NCBI RefSeq assembly: GCF_024639605.1
Contig: NZ_JAHEHZ010000004.1
Span: 1-54,226 of the forward strand
Reading direction: 5' to 3'
Length of the DNA stretch: 54,226 nucleotides
Source: Roseobacter sp.
Lineage (GTDB): Bacteria > Pseudomonadota > Alphaproteobacteria > Rhodobacterales > Rhodobacteraceae
The position numbers were made by a program, and so were the translations under genes. Of the stretch, positions 8,761 to 18,740 are shown in pieces (the first letter of the stretch is position 1; every line of letters begins with the position of its first letter). The notes beneath the pieces are model-generated. The model searched no databases, was not told the DNA's origin, and worked only from the letters and a program-made list of their open reading frames with translations.

Positions 8761-9777
8761 TTACTTTCCGGCGAGTTTCAGGTCTTCCAGCGGGTTAATC
8801 AACACCAGATAGTCGCCCACGGTCTCGCATCCCGGCACGTCAACGCTCAGGTTCTTAACAGTCGCATCGCCACCCTTGATGACCCGCATGGTAGAAGCGG
8901 TGATGGTCCGGCCACAATTGAGCTCGGTCACCTGTGTTTCCACGGTCAGATCGACAGTGCTGCTCGCCCCTGACAGCGTCACGGGATAGGTATAAATCTG
9001 AGCGACATCCTCGCCTTCGGTGCCCGGATTGCCCAGCGTGGACAAAAATCCGCCAACGCCTGTGCCAACCGATTCCGGATCGCGCGGTGAGCCAGACCAG
9101 ACATGGCCTTCCTGACCATAATCGGCACCGAACTCCCGGGCGTGGATCTGAACACCGGTGCCGGCTTTGGTCTGAACAATCACGCGGTTATAAAGCGCGA
9201 TGGTCGTCACGGTACTGGCAGCTGTTGCATTACGACCGTTTTCAAATGTCACGACAACTCTGGCGTCCTGTTCAAGCGCCGGAATATCGACGCTCATCCG
9301 GCCACTGGCATCGAGGACATCGCTGAATGTTACCCCTTTGTGCGACAGTGACACGGTTTCGCCCGCATAGCAGGGTGCTTCGACGCGCATCGCCAGCATA
9401 GCGCTGGCCCGGGTTTCCGCCTCGGCCACTACCGGGCAACTGGTCCGAACCGTGTATTCCACTTTGGCCGGCTCTTTTTCAGGCCGCTCCAGAAGAGATA
9501 CGCTGACTGTTTCTGTGTCCTCGGTGGATCTGATCCCGGCAGACGTGAGGGCAATGCCGTTCACGCGCAGACGCGGATCATCCTCCGAAATGCGGGCCAC
9601 AGGGTTCACGCTGACCGGCGGCACCGGCGTGCCGACTACCGGCACATTGCCCAGCCCGGCCACATTTGTCTCTCCGTAACGCTGCTCGGCGACTTCGCCG
9701 CTCTGCATCACAAAACCTATCGCCAGCGCGCATACAAGGGTACTGGCAGCGGTAATAATTTCTGTCTTGTGAGACAT
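8761..9777 (-). CDS. Membrane-anchored periplasmic protein of unknown function
   Basis: I do not recognise an established family for this 338-residue protein. An uncleaved-looking N-terminal hydrophobic segment (about 7-24) is followed by a Pro/Val-rich linker (about 40-60). A large beta-rich region follows with four cysteines at 114, 136, 288 and 317, suitable for two disulfides in the periplasm. Relatives next to secA are sometimes labelled 'translocase', apparently from position rather than evidence. It lies between secA and the binding-protein/OmpA fusion and likely forms a two-gene unit with the latter. AAGGA precedes the start. A CtrA-like sequence lies 24-41 bases upstream of the start. 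Confidence 0.6.
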   Translation of the reverse strand: MSHKTEIITAASTLVCALAIGFVMQSGEVAEQRYGETNVAGLGNVPVVGTPVPPVSVNPVARISEDDPRLRVNGIALTSAGIRSTEDTETVSVSLLERPEKEPAKVEYTVRTSCPVVAEAETRASAMLAMRVEAPCYAGETVSLSHKGVTFSDVLDASGRMSVDIPALEQDARVVVTFENGRNATAASTVTTIALYNRVIVQTKAGTGVQIHAREFGADYGQEGHVWSGSPRDPESVGTGVGGFLSTLGNPGTEGEDVAQIYTYPVTLSGASSTVDLTVETQVTELNCGRTITASTMRVIKGGDATVKNLSVDVPGCETVGDYLVLINPLEDLKLAGK

Positions 9778-9800
9778 GTGTTAACGATCCTTCTTCACCT

Positions 9801-9818
9801 GTTAAGAATGGTTAATGG
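9801..9818 (-). promoter_or_regulatory. CtrA-like binding site upstream of the 338-residue envelope gene
   Basis: On the minus strand the bases read CCATTAACCATTCTTAAC. This contains TTAACCAT, the known CtrA half-site, and TTAA-N6-TTAAC. The full CtrA consensus is TTAA-N7-TTAAC, so the spacer is one base short. The position, 24 bases before the start codon, suits a cell-cycle regulated promoter. This is a motif match only. Confidence 0.4.
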
Positions 9819-9868
9819 ATCGTAAACAGGGCTCACTTATGACGTGTATTGGGAGTCATTCAGGCAAC

Positions 9869-9900
9869 AAAAAGGCAAGGATGCGAAACAATCCCCGCCT
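9869..9900 (-). terminator. Intrinsic terminator of secA
   Basis: In the minus-strand transcript AGGCGGGGA pairs with TCCTTGCCT, nine pairs including two G-T, with a ten-base loop and then TTTTTGTTG. It starts five bases after the secA stop codon. It should separate secA from the downstream envelope pair. Confidence 0.75.
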
Positions 9901-9904
9901 CAGG

Positions 9905-12616
9905 TCAGACCAGGCGACCGTGACAGTGCTTGAATTTCTTGCCGGATCCACAAGGACAGGTCTCGTTTCTGCCCGGATTTCCCCAGGTTGACGGGTCGTC
10001 TTCGACAAATCCCGCAACTGCATCGCTGTCACCCGCTTCCGGCTCAGCAGAAAGCGCTGCCGCCTGTTCGCCTGCGGCCTGAGCCGCTGCCTGCTGGGCA
10101 CGCATCTGCTCGACCATCTGTTTTTGCTCTTCCTCGGTGAGCGGGCGGATCTGCGCCAGCTTCTGGGTCACATCCTCGCGCAGACTGTCGAGCATACCCT
10201 CGAAAAGCTGGAAGGACTCGTTTTTATATTCATTCAGCGGATCACGCTGTGCATATCCGCGGAAACCGACAACCGACCGCAGGTGCTCCAGTGTCAGCAG
10301 ATGTTCGCGCCACTTTCCGTCAATTGACTGCAACAAGAGCTGCTTTTCGATATTGCGCATGTTTTCAGGACCGAACTGCGCGGCTTTATCTTTCATAAAG
10401 GCATCCGTCGCCTCGATCAGGCGCTCACGCATCACATCGTCATCGACACCCTCTTCCGCCGTCCAGTCCGCGACCGGCAGATCCATCCCGAGCTGTTCGC
10501 GCACGGCCTCGTTCAGGCCCTCTGCATCCCACTGATCCGCATAGGTATTCGGCGGCAGATACTGATCGATCAGATCATCAATAACCTGATGGCGCATATC
10601 GGTCGTGATCTCAGACAGATCTTCGGCTTCCATGATCTCGCGGCGCTGGCCAAATACGACCTTACGCTGCTCATTCATCACATCGTCGAATTTCAACAGC
10701 TGCTTACGGATGTCAAAGTTGCGCCCTTCGACCTTGGCCTGCGCACGCTCGAGCGATTTGTTAACCCAGGGGTGCACAATCGCCTCGTCTTCTTTCAGAC
10801 CGAGGGTTTTCAGCACTTTCTCCAGCCGCTCGGAGCCGAAGATGCGCATCAGGTCATCCTCGAGGCTCAGAAAGAAGGACGAGCGCCCGGGGTCACCCTG
10901 ACGTCCCGATCGGCCGCGCAGCTGGTTGTCGATGCGCCGGCTCTCATGCCGCTCGGAGGCCAGAACATACAGCCCGCCTGCATCGATGACTTTGGCCTTT
11001 TCGCCGGCGTGGCTCGCTTCGATGTCGCGACGCAGCGCTTCAGGATCAGCCTCGGGATCAGCGGCCAGCGCTTCTATGATCTGCAGATCGACGTTGCCGC
11101 CGAGCTGAATGTCAGTGCCGCGACCGGCCATGTTGGTCGCAATTGTAATCGCGCCGAATTTGCCCGCATCGGCCACAATCTGCGCTTCCTGCTCGTGCTG
11201 GCGTGCGTTCAGAACGTTATGTTTCAGCCCCGCGTCGGTCAGCATTTTGCTGAGCATCTCGGATTTCTCGATGGAGGTCGTACCCACCAGAACAGGCTGG
11301 CCCTTTTCGTGGCTCTCTTTGATCTGCTCCAGCATCGCGCGATACTTCTCGACTGCGGTGCGGAACACCTGATCGTCTTCATCAACACGGGCCACCGGCC
11401 TGTTGGTCGGCACCTCGACAACGCCCAGACCATAGATTTCATTGAATTCTTCTGCTTCGGTCAGCGCAGTACCGGTCATGCCCGCCAGCTTGTTATAAAG
11501 CCGGAAATAGTTCTGGAACGTCACAGAGGCCAGCGTGATGTTTTCAGGGCGGATTTCCACCCCTTCCTTGGCCTCGATCGCCTGGTGCAACCCGTCGGAA
11601 AGCCGCCGACCCGCCATCATCCGCCCGGTGAATTCATCAATCAGAACGACGCTGTCATCACGCACGATATAGTCTTTGTCGCGCTGAAAAAGCTTATGCG
11701 CGCGCAGACCCTGGTTGATGTGATGCACGATGGTGGTGCTTTCGGGATCATAAAGTGTCTGACCCTCTTCCAGCAGATCATTGTCGCGGAGCACCTGCTC
11801 AAGAAACTCGTTGCCCTCATCTGTGAAGGTCACGTTGCGGGTTTTCTCATCGAGCTCGAAGTGCGTGTCGTTCAGCGAAGGGATGAGTGCATCGATGGTC
11901 TGATACATCCCGGAGCGGTCCTGGGACGGGCCGGAAATGATCAGCGGCGTGCGCGCTTCATCGATCAGAATACTGTCGACCTCGTCCACAATTGCGAAAT
12001 TGTGTTTCTTCTGGAAAATCTGGCTCAGCTCGGAACGCATGTTATCGCGCAGATAGTCAAACCCGAGCTCATTGTTCGTCGCATAGGTTACGTCGCTGTC
12101 ATAAGCCTCGCGTTTATCCTCTTCCGGCATCCCGGACCAGGCCACTCCAGTGCTCAGACCCAGCGCACCGAACACCTTACCCATCCAGGAGGCATCGCGT
12201 TTGGCGAGATATTCGTTCACCGTCACAATATGAACGCCGTCGCCGGTGAGGGCATTGAGATAGGCCGCAAAGGTTGCGGTCAGCGTTTTGCCTTCACCGG
12301 TTTTCTGCTCGGCGATATTGCCCTCGTGCAGAAAAACCGCCCCCATCAGCTGGGTGTCAAAGGCCCGCAGACCCAGTGCCCGGCGTGCCGCCTCGCGGCA
12401 GTTGGCGAAGGCTTCGGGCAACAGGTCATCGAGGCTCTCACCTTTGAGCGCCCGCGCGCGCAGCTCTTCGGTCTTTTCGAGGATGCCTGCATCTGTCAGC
12501 TTCTCGAATTCTGGCTCAAGCCCGTTGATCTGTTCGATCAGGGGTCGGGTCGCTTTTATTTTCCGGTCATTGGGCGTGCCAAAGACTTTTTTTGTGATCG
12601 TTCCGAAACCCAGCAT
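9905..12616 (-). CDS. secA: Preprotein translocase ATPase SecA
   Basis: SecA drives secretory proteins through SecYEG at the inner membrane. The 903-residue product has the DEAD-type motor with MRTGEGKT-like motif [52 protein letters not shown] and [15 protein letters not shown]. The C-terminal zinc tail is [14 protein letters not shown], used for SecB and lipid contact. I chose ATG 12616 ([13 protein letters not shown]), the normal SecA N-terminus; a 104-codon upstream extension reads through the promoter region and has no family character. It is divergent from the parvulin gene and followed by an intrinsic terminator. Confidence 0.99.
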   Translation of the reverse strand: MLGFGTITKKVFGTPNDRKIKATRPLIEQINGLEPEFEKLTDAGILEKTEELRARALKGESLDDLLPEAFANCREAARRALGLRAFDTQLMGAVFLHEGNIAEQKTGEGKTLTATFAAYLNALTGDGVHIVTVNEYLAKRDASWMGKVFGALGLSTGVAWSGMPEEDKREAYDSDVTYATNNELGFDYLRDNMRSELSQIFQKKHNFAIVDEVDSILIDEARTPLIISGPSQDRSGMYQTIDALIPSLNDTHFELDEKTRNVTFTDEGNEFLEQVLRDNDLLEEGQTLYDPESTTIVHHINQGLRAHKLFQRDKDYIVRDDSVVLIDEFTGRMMAGRRLSDGLHQAIEAKEGVEIRPENITLASVTFQNYFRLYNKLAGMTGTALTEAEEFNEIYGLGVVEVPTNRPVARVDEDDQVFRTAVEKYRAMLEQIKESHEKGQPVLVGTTSIEKSEMLSKMLTDAGLKHNVLNARQHEQEAQIVADAGKFGAITIATNMAGRGTDIQLGGNVDLQIIEALAADPEADPEALRRDIEASHAGEKAKVIDAGGLYVLASERHESRRIDNQLRGRSGRQGDPGRSSFFLSLEDDLMRIFGSERLEKVLKTLGLKEDEAIVHPWVNKSLERAQAKVEGRNFDIRKQLLKFDDVMNEQRKVVFGQRREIMEAEDLSEITTDMRHQVIDDLIDQYLPPNTYADQWDAEGLNEAVREQLGMDLPVADWTAEEGVDDDVMRERLIEATDAFMKDKAAQFGPENMRNIEKQLLLQSIDGKWREHLLTLEHLRSVVGFRGYAQRDPLNEYKNESFQLFEGMLDSLREDVTQKLAQIRPLTEEEQKQMVEQMRAQQAAAQAAGEQAAALSAEPEAGDSDAVAGFVEDDPSTWGNPGRNETCPCGSGKKFKHCHGRLV

Positions 12617-12753
12617 GCGTTCTCCAGCCGAAGTGATAGTGTCATGCGCTGATCTGCTTGCTCGTCCGCGGCGCAGCCCATAGATATACACACGAACGCC
12701 GTGCCTTTGTGGCGCCCATAGGGCGATGTAAGGGCCCCGCCAAACCGTGTCAA

Positions 12754-12773
12754 TGTCGCGGCCCGCCGCGACA
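12754..12773 (+). promoter_or_regulatory. Perfect hairpin in the leader of the parvulin gene
   Basis: TGTCGCGG (12754-12761) and CCGCGACA (12766-12773) form an 8-bp GC-rich stem with a CCCG loop, 18 bases before the start codon and just ahead of the AGGA ribosome site. It could set mRNA stability or translation, or be a symmetric operator in the secA/parvulin divergent region. Confidence 0.5.
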
Positions 12774-12791
12774 CATCCATAGGACCAACCC

Positions 12792-13655
12792 ATGCAAAAA
12801 CACATCCGTTTTCTGTCCGGCGCTCTGCTGGCGCTGAGCCTTTCCGCGCCGGCTTTCGCGCAGGACCAGACAGAACAGACCGAAGCATCCGCAGCAACAG
12901 TCGTGGCCACCGTGAACGGTGTCGACATAACGCTTGGCCATATGATTGCGGCCGCGGCAACTCTTCCCCAGCAATATCAGCAGCTGTCCGACGACGTGCT
13001 CTACAGCGGCATTCTGCAACAGCTCATTCAGCAAAGCGCGCTCTCTCAGTCGTTTACCGAGACCCTGCCGCCGCGTGTGGTCTATTCGCTGGAAAACGAA
13101 AAGCGGTCCCTGGTTGCGGGTGAGGTCATCGAAAACATCCTCGCCGGGACGGATGTCTCTGAGGACGTTCAGGCGCTTTACGACGAACAATACGGCAGCG
13201 TCGAAGCCGAAGACGAATATAACGCCTCACACATTCTTGTGGAGACCGAAGAAGCAGCACTCGAGGTGCTCACCAGCCTCGACGAAGGCGCGGATTTTGC
13301 AGAAACCGCAAAGGAAAAATCGACCGGCCCCTCCGGTCCGGGCGGCGGAGAGCTGGGCTGGTTCGGCTCCGGTGCGATGGTGCCCGAATTCGAGGCCGCG
13401 GTCATTGCACTTGAAGAAGGCGAAGTATCATCACCGGTGCAGACCCAGTTTGGCTGGCACGTGATCCGTCTGAATGAAGTGCGCAAAGCCGATGTGCCCA
13501 CACTGGATGACGTGCGCACCGAGCTTGAAAGCCAGGCCCGGCGCACCGTTGCCGAGGCCGCAATCGAACGGTTCTCCGAGGAGGCCGAAGTGCTGCGCCC
13601 CGAGGGTGACCCGGTTGACCCCGCGCTGCTGCGGCGCATCGATCTTCTGGAGTAA
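12792..13655 (+). CDS. Exported parvulin-type peptidyl-prolyl cis-trans isomerase
   Basis: This 287-residue SurA/PrsA-type foldase is probably periplasmic. It has a signal peptide at 1-23 (ending SAPAFA-QD), an N-terminal helical chaperone region with [18 protein letters not shown], then a rotamase domain at about 140-235 with [38 protein letters not shown] and [11 protein letters not shown]. Such proteins help fold outer-membrane or secreted proteins, which fits its place divergent from secA. argJ starts 6 bases after its stop, so the genes are cotranscribed. I leave the symbol blank because SurA, PrsA and PpiD-like members cannot be told apart here. Confidence 0.88.
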   Translation: MQKHIRFLSGALLALSLSAPAFAQDQTEQTEASAATVVATVNGVDITLGHMIAAAATLPQQYQQLSDDVLYSGILQQLIQQSALSQSFTETLPPRVVYSLENEKRSLVAGEVIENILAGTDVSEDVQALYDEQYGSVEAEDEYNASHILVETEEAALEVLTSLDEGADFAETAKEKSTGPSGPGGGELGWFGSGAMVPEFEAAVIALEEGEVSSPVQTQFGWHVIRLNEVRKADVPTLDDVRTELESQARRTVAEAAIERFSEEAEVLRPEGDPVDPALLRRIDLLE

Positions 13656-13661
13656 CCGCAC

Positions 13662-14891
13662 ATGGGTAAAGCACTCGCGGTCTCCCCGCTCGCGCCCGCC
13701 TCTTTTCCGGACCTTCCGGTCATCGACGGGGTCCGGTTTTCCACCATTGCTGCAGGTGTGCGTTATCAGGGTCGCACCGATGTGATGCTGGCCCTACTCG
13801 ATCCGGGAACGGCAGTGGCCGGCGCATTTACGCGATCGGCCACGCGGTCGGCTCCGGTGCTCGATTGTCAGGAAAAGATCTCCGGTGACGGGGCCGGCTC
13901 GGGTGCCGCAATCCTTGTAAACTCCGGCAATTCCAATGCTTTCACCGGCAAGGGAGGCGTCGAGGCGGTGAGGGCAATCGCAGACGCTACCGCGCAGGCA
14001 ACAGGCGTGCCGCAGGCGCGGGTGTTTACATCCTCAACCGGGGTTATCGGCGAACCGCTGCCCTTTGACAGGATCACGGCAAAGCTCGATGCTCTGGCCG
14101 GAACGCTTGATGCCGGCGGGATTTCAGAGGCCGCAAAAGCAATTATGACCACCGACACCTTCCCGAAAGGGGCGGCGGCAGAGGTAAGCATTGACGGTAA
14201 GACTGTCAGAATTGCAGGCATCGCCAAGGGCTCCGGCATGATCGCGCCGGATATGGCGACGATGCTGGTGTACATCTTTACGGATGCAAAAATTGCCCGA
14301 AGCGATCTGCAGGCCCTGGTGTCCGCCAGCAATGAAACGACCTTCAACTGCATCACTGTGGACAGCGACACGTCCACATCTGACACACTGCTGGTTGCGG
14401 CCACCGGCGCGTCGGGCGTCGAAGTGACGGGGCACGACGGGTTTGCTGATGGGCTGCATGGCGTGATGATTGATCTCGCACACCAGGTGGTGCGCGACGG
14501 CGAAGGGGCGACTAAATTTGTCGAAATCACCGTAACCGGGGCCAGAACCGACCGCGACGCAAAAACCCATGCATTGTCTGTTGCGAACTCGCCGCTGGTG
14601 AAAACCGCAATCGCGGGAGAGGACGCGAACTGGGGTCGCGTGGTCATGGCGGTGGGCAAATCCGGCGCTGAGGCGGACCGAGATCTGCTGTCGATCCGGT
14701 TCGGGGACGTGCTGGTCGCTGAAAAAGGCTGGGTCAGTCCGGGCTATTCGGAAGCCGATGCCGCCGCGCATATGAAGGGCCAAAATCTGCGTATCGCGGT
14801 TGATATCGGGCTGGGCTGCGGGGCGGCAACCGTCTGGACCTGCGATCTCACCCATGGCTACATCGATATCAACGCCGATTACCGTTCCTGA
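13662..14891 (+). CDS. argJ: Bifunctional ornithine acetyltransferase / N-acetylglutamate synthase ArgJ
   Basis: ArgJ makes N-acetylglutamate and recycles the acetyl group from N-acetylornithine in arginine biosynthesis. The 409-residue precursor cleaves itself within KGSGMIAPDMATML; the expected cut is between A199 and T200, and T200 becomes the N-terminal nucleophile of the beta chain. Other family segments are NSGNSNAFTGKGG, MTTDTFPKG and EDANWGRVVMAVGKSG. The tail ends HGYIDINADYRS. It lies between the foldase gene and mutT in one operon. argG, a later arginine step, is about 29 kb away. Confidence 0.97.
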   Translation: MGKALAVSPLAPASFPDLPVIDGVRFSTIAAGVRYQGRTDVMLALLDPGTAVAGAFTRSATRSAPVLDCQEKISGDGAGSGAAILVNSGNSNAFTGKGGVEAVRAIADATAQATGVPQARVFTSSTGVIGEPLPFDRITAKLDALAGTLDAGGISEAAKAIMTTDTFPKGAAAEVSIDGKTVRIAGIAKGSGMIAPDMATMLVYIFTDAKIARSDLQALVSASNETTFNCITVDSDTSTSDTLLVAATGASGVEVTGHDGFADGLHGVMIDLAHQVVRDGEGATKFVEITVTGARTDRDAKTHALSVANSPLVKTAIAGEDANWGRVVMAVGKSGAEADRDLLSIRFGDVLVAEKGWVSPGYSEADAAAHMKGQNLRIAVDIGLGCGAATVWTCDLTHGYIDINADYRS

Positions 14892-14912
14892 CGGGCGACC
14901 GGAGACCCTGGC

Positions 14913-15311
14913 ATGAAAACCGTACTGGTATCGGCCGTCGCGCTGATCGACATCGACGGGCGGGTGCTCATTGCACAGCGCCCCGAAGGCAAGGCCATGG
15001 CCGGGTTGTGGGAATTTCCGGGTGGCAAGGTTGAGCAGGGCGAGACACCTGAGATCGCGCTGATCCGGGAATTGCAGGAAGAGCTCGGGATCGATACCTG
15101 GGCGTCCTGCCTCGCGCCGCTGACCTTTGCCAGTCACAGCTATGAAAGCTTTCATCTGCTGATGCCGCTGTTTGCCTGCCGCAAATGGCAGGGCACCCCG
15201 ATGTCGCGCGAAGGTCAGACCCTGAAATGGGTCCGCCCGCAGGAGATGAAGAATTATCCGATGCCAGCGGCGGATATACCGCTTATCCCGGTCTTGCGCG
15301 ACTGGCTCTGA
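14913..15311 (+). CDS. mutT: 8-oxo-dGTP diphosphatase MutT (Nudix)
   Basis: MutT removes 8-oxo-dGTP from the nucleotide pool and so prevents A:T to C:G mutation. The 132-residue product has a full Nudix box within GGKVEQGETPEIALIRELQEELGI (about 36-58). The N-terminus MKTVLVSAVALIDIDGRVLIAQRPEGKAMAGLWEFPGG is typical of MutT rather than ADP-ribose hydrolases. GGAG lies eight bases before the ATG. It is last in the foldase-argJ-mutT operon, 21 bases after argJ, and is followed by a weak terminator-like hairpin. Confidence 0.92.
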   Translation: MKTVLVSAVALIDIDGRVLIAQRPEGKAMAGLWEFPGGKVEQGETPEIALIRELQEELGIDTWASCLAPLTFASHSYESFHLLMPLFACRKWQGTPMSREGQTLKWVRPQEMKNYPMPAADIPLIPVLRDWL

Positions 15312-15334
15312 TCGGCGGATTATTTCCGACGCGG

Positions 15335-15365
15335 AAAAAATGCTTCCTGTTCAGGCATTTTGTTT
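15335..15365 (+). terminator. Probable terminator after mutT
   Basis: AAAATG (15337-15342) pairs with CATTTT (15356-15361), with an inner CCTG/CAGG stem and a small bulge. The run continues TTTTGTTT. The stem is AT-rich and imperfect, so termination may be partial. Confidence 0.5.
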
Positions 15366-15426
15366 ATGACATTTTCGTGAACACCCCCTAGGCTGACAGT
15401 GTCAGTATCCTGGGGAGGAGATAGAC

Positions 15427-15573
15427 ATGCTTCGCACCATTATTATGGGAAGCGCAATATCGGTTCAGGGCATCTACGTGCGTGAACTGCCGGACGGGAG
15501 GATCGTTGTGAGAGTGGACGATGACACTTTCACAGGCAGACCGGTCAAAGCGGCCGGACCGAAAGTCCACTAA
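15427..15573 (+). CDS. 48-residue conserved-looking small protein of unknown function
   Basis: The short gene has an excellent ribosome site (GGGGAGGAG, ending six bases before the ATG) and sits directly before a strong terminator. It encodes a compact protein starting MLRTIIMGSAISVQGIYVRE and ending GRPVKAAGPKVH. The middle alternates hydrophobic and polar residues, with a DGRIVVRVDDDTFTG beta-hairpin-like part. There is no cysteine, signal peptide or clear membrane span. Its codon use matches its neighbours. I believe similar small proteins occur next to infB in roseobacters, but I cannot name a function. Confidence 0.7.
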   Translation: MLRTIIMGSAISVQGIYVRELPDGRIVVRVDDDTFTGRPVKAAGPKVH

Positions 15574-15603
15574 AAAAGGGACCGCTCTGGCGGTCCCTTT
15601 TTT
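15572..15603. terminator. Bidirectional intrinsic terminator between the 48-residue gene and infB
   Basis: GGGACCG (15578-15584) pairs with CGGTCCC (15591-15597) around a CTCTGG loop. Six A residues precede and six T residues follow, so the structure works on both strands. It ends the rightward small-gene transcript and the leftward rimP-nusA-rnpM-infB transcript. Confidence 0.92.
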
Positions 15604-15626
15604 CTTGTCGGATCAGTGTACCCGGA

Positions 15627-18104
15627 TCACGTGAGTGTCCGTGTCACCTCTTCGCGCTCGAAGATTTCGATCACGTCATCAGGCCGGATATCGTCATAGT
15701 TTTCAAAGGCCATGCCGCATTCCTGACCCGACTGCACTTCGGCAACCTCGTCCTTGAAACGCTTCAGCGTCTTCAGCGTGCCTTCGTGGATCACAACGTT
15801 GTCGCGCAGCAGACGCACACCGGCAGAGCGGCGCGCCACACCTTCGGTCACCAGACACCCTGCGACTTTGCCGACGCCGGTGACTTTGAAAACCTCTTTG
15901 ATGGTCGCATACCCGATGAAGTTCTCGCGTATCTCTGCACTCAGCAGGCCGGAGGCCGCCGCTTTCACATCGTCCACGAGGTCATATATCACCGAATAAT
16001 AGCGGATTTCGACGCCCTTCTGGTTGGCCGTGTTGCGCGCAGAGGCATTCGCCCGGACGTTAAAGCCCATAATCGGCGCGCCGGACGCTTCGGCCAGACC
16101 AACGTCGGTCTCGGTAATCGCGCCGACACCCGAGTGCAGCACGCGCACGCGCACCTCGTCGTTGCCGATCTTCTCCATCGCCTGGTTGATCGCCTCGGCA
16201 GATCCCTGCACGTCGGCTTTCACCAGAATGGGCAGCTCGGAAACGTTCTCGTCGGCCTTGGCATTCGCCATCAGCTGTTCAAGCGTGGTTGCTGCACCAG
16301 CCGCTGCGCGTTTGTCCTTGGCAGCATTCGCGCGGTATTCTGCGATCTCACGCGCCTGCGCCTCGGTGCCGGTGACGTTCAGCACGTCGCCCGCCTCGGG
16401 TGTACCGTTCAGGCCAAGCACCTCGACAGGAACCGATGGTCCGGCCTCTTTCACGCGTTCGCCTTTGTCATTGATCAGCGCACGGACCTTACCGTACTGC
16501 TCACCGACGACAAAAATATCGCCCTGACGCAGCGTGCCATTCTGAACCAGAACGGTCGCAACAGGCCCGCGGCCCACGTCCAGCTGCGCTTCGATCACCG
16601 CACCGACAGCAGCGCGGTTCGGGTTAGCCTTGAGCTCAAGGATTTCCGCCTGCAGCGCGATCGCCTCCAGCAGTTCGTCAAGACCCTGACCGGTGATGGC
16701 AGAGACTTCCACATCCTGCACGTCACCTGACATCTGCTCCACAATCACTTCGTGCTGCAGGAGGTCGGTGCGAACTTTGTTGGGGTCGGCCGCCGGACGG
16801 TCGATTTTGTTTATCGCCACGATCATCGGCACCTTGGCCGCTTTGGCGTGGTTGATGGCCTCAATGGTCTGCGGCATCACGGCGTCATCAGCCGCAACGA
16901 CGAGGACCACGATATCTGTGACCTGAGCACCGCGCGAACGCATCGATGTAAAGGCCGCGTGGCCCGGTGTATCAAGGAAGCTCAGCAGCTGACCGCCTTC
17001 GGTTTTCACCTGATAGGCACCGATGTGCTGGGTGATCCCGCCTGCTTCGCCGGCAACAACCTTGGCGTTCCGGATCGCATCAAGCAGCGACGTTTTACCG
17101 TGGTCAACATGGCCCATGATGGTAATGACCGGCGGACGCGGCATCAGATCCTTGTCGTCGTCTTCGACCTCTTTGATCACGTCTTCGACGTCGGCATCAG
17201 AGACGCGCACGACCTTATGGCCAAACTCTTCGACAATCAGTTCTGCTGTATCAGCATCGATCGTCTGGTTCTGCGTGACCATCATACCGTTGTTCATCAG
17301 CGCTTTGACAACCTCACCAACCTTTTCGGTCATGCGGTTTGCCAGCTCGGAGACGACGATCGCCTCAGGCACCTGTACGTCGCGCACAACCTTTTCGCGC
17401 TCGACCTGGCCGCCCATGGCTTTCTGCCGCGCCCGCTCCTGCTTGCGCTTCATCGCGGCCATTGACCGCTGACGCCCGCCCTCGCCGCCCGAAAGCGCCT
17501 GGTTAAGGGTCAGCTTGCCGGAGCGGCGGTTGTCGTCGCCACCTTTGCCACGCTTGTTGGTGTCGCGTTCACGGTCCTGCTGTTTGCGCGGTGCGGCCTC
17601 GGGGGCCGCTTTCTCGCGCGCAGGACGCTGAATGACGGGCTCTTCGGCAGGGGCGGCAGCAGCTTTGGCAGCGGCTTCGGCTTCTTCCTGACGGCGCTTG
17701 TCCTCTTCGGCCTTGGCCTTGAGGCTTTCCTCGCGCTCGCGCTCTTCGCGCTCTTTTTCTTCCTGTTCGGCCCGGCGGCGATCACGTTCCTCGGCACGGG
17801 CCTTTTCTTCGGCTTCGCGCTCGGCGGCCTCACCGGCTTCACGCGCCTTGGCTGCCTGCACGGCCTTCAGCCGGCGTTCCATTTCCGCATCGGTAATTCC
17901 CGCGGGGCGTCTGGACGGATCGCCGCCCGCCGCACCCGATGTGCCAGTGGATTTGGTCGCACCGGCTTTGGGCACCACAACGCGTTTACGTTTGGTTTCA
18001 ACCACGACGTTCTTGGTCCGTCCGTGGCTAAAGCTCTGCTTTACGTTGCCCGGACGCGCGGTGCCGCGCAGACCCAATGTTTTCTTGCCGTCAGTATCGC
18101 TCAT
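15627..18104 (-). CDS. infB: Translation initiation factor IF-2
   Basis: IF-2 is a GTPase that places fMet-tRNA on the 30S subunit and promotes subunit joining. The 825-residue protein has a long, highly charged Ala/Glu/Arg-rich N-terminal region (about 80-240). The G domain follows with [23 protein letters not shown] and NKIDRP, then the beta-barrel and C-terminal fMet-tRNA domains ending [11 protein letters not shown]. The start [14 protein letters not shown] is nine bases after the rnpM stop. It is last in the rimP operon and ends at the bidirectional terminator. Confidence 0.99.
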   Translation of the reverse strand: MSDTDGKKTLGLRGTARPGNVKQSFSHGRTKNVVVETKRKRVVVPKAGATKSTGTSGAAGGDPSRRPAGITDAEMERRLKAVQAAKAREAGEAAEREAEEKARAEERDRRRAEQEEKEREEREREESLKAKAEEDKRRQEEAEAAAKAAAAPAEEPVIQRPAREKAAPEAAPRKQQDRERDTNKRGKGGDDNRRSGKLTLNQALSGGEGGRQRSMAAMKRKQERARQKAMGGQVEREKVVRDVQVPEAIVVSELANRMTEKVGEVVKALMNNGMMVTQNQTIDADTAELIVEEFGHKVVRVSDADVEDVIKEVEDDDKDLMPRPPVITIMGHVDHGKTSLLDAIRNAKVVAGEAGGITQHIGAYQVKTEGGQLLSFLDTPGHAAFTSMRSRGAQVTDIVVLVVAADDAVMPQTIEAINHAKAAKVPMIVAINKIDRPAADPNKVRTDLLQHEVIVEQMSGDVQDVEVSAITGQGLDELLEAIALQAEILELKANPNRAAVGAVIEAQLDVGRGPVATVLVQNGTLRQGDIFVVGEQYGKVRALINDKGERVKEAGPSVPVEVLGLNGTPEAGDVLNVTGTEAQAREIAEYRANAAKDKRAAAGAATTLEQLMANAKADENVSELPILVKADVQGSAEAINQAMEKIGNDEVRVRVLHSGVGAITETDVGLAEASGAPIMGFNVRANASARNTANQKGVEIRYYSVIYDLVDDVKAAASGLLSAEIRENFIGYATIKEVFKVTGVGKVAGCLVTEGVARRSAGVRLLRDNVVIHEGTLKTLKRFKDEVAEVQSGQECGMAFENYDDIRPDDVIEIFEREEVTRTLT

Positions 18105-18113
18105 GAAGCTCGT

Positions 18114-18734
18114 CTATCCTTTCGGATGGCCCTTGCCACCCTCGTTTTCGCGCACGCCTTTAAGTCTTTGGGCTTCCTCTACAACACGTTGCGTGAGTCC
18201 ACCAGAGGCGAGCGCCCCATGTATCACAGTTTGGCGTCCGAATGCCAAACCCAATTCATCCGCCGTCAGCCAGCCGATGTAAGATCCGAAATGCGGCGTG
18301 CTCAGCTTGGACTTACCGCGTCCGGATCCGTCACTGGCCTGGATCAGCACTTCGGCTTCTTCCATCTGCAGCCAGCTTTTAACCTTTTCGTATCCCGCGA
18401 CCGCCTTACCGGCCTTGCGTTGCAGCGACACAAGCTCGACCACCCGGTGCGCCAGTTGCCGTTCGACCTCGTTAACAAGGTCCTCCGGCACGCTGACCTG
18501 CTGCTTGAGGGCACGCGCAAAAAGCCCCTTTTTCGCGGCCTTCTCCAACTCAACGCGTGACGCGGAGACATAGATCCCGCGTCCGGGCAGTTTTCCCAGT
18601 ATATCCGGCACCAGCAGACCGTCCGGCCCTGCCACAAAGCGGATCAGCCCGTATTTCGGCCGTACCTCGCCCGTGGCAATGCACTTGCGGTCAGGACCGT
18701 CTGTGCGGTCTTTTGAGGCGCCACCGCGACCCAT
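18114..18734 (-). CDS. rnpM: RNA-binding protein of the YlxR/RnpM family with an L7Ae-like C-terminus
   Basis: The 206-residue product has an N-terminal YlxR domain (about 8-85) with RKCIATGEVRPKYGLIRFV and LPGRGIYVSASRVELEKAAKKGLFARAL. A ribosomal L7Ae-like region follows (about 95-195: LVSLQRKAGKAVAGYEKV). The family member RnpM in Bacillus binds and modulates RNase P. I chose ATG 18734 because GGAGG ends six bases upstream; a 29-residue longer frame would overlap nusA. The position between nusA and infB is the classic one. A perfect hairpin covers the nusA stop and touches this gene's ribosome site. Confidence 0.88.
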   Translation of the reverse strand: MGRGGASKDRTDGPDRKCIATGEVRPKYGLIRFVAGPDGLLVPDILGKLPGRGIYVSASRVELEKAAKKGLFARALKQQVSVPEDLVNEVERQLAHRVVELVSLQRKAGKAVAGYEKVKSWLQMEEAEVLIQASDGSGRGKSKLSTPHFGSYIGWLTADELGLAFGRQTVIHGALASGGLTQRVVEEAQRLKGVRENEGGKGHPKG

Positions 18735-18740
18735 CCGGAA

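Noticed and set aside
10589-12652. 687-codon open frame on the plus strand, antisense to secA
   Set aside because: secA on the minus strand has full family motifs; the antisense frame has no recognisable domain and is a typical result of GC-rich third positions.
15388-15570. 60-codon minus-strand frame over the 48-residue gene
   Set aside because: It lacks a ribosome site and ends in a terminator; the plus-strand small gene has a strong site.
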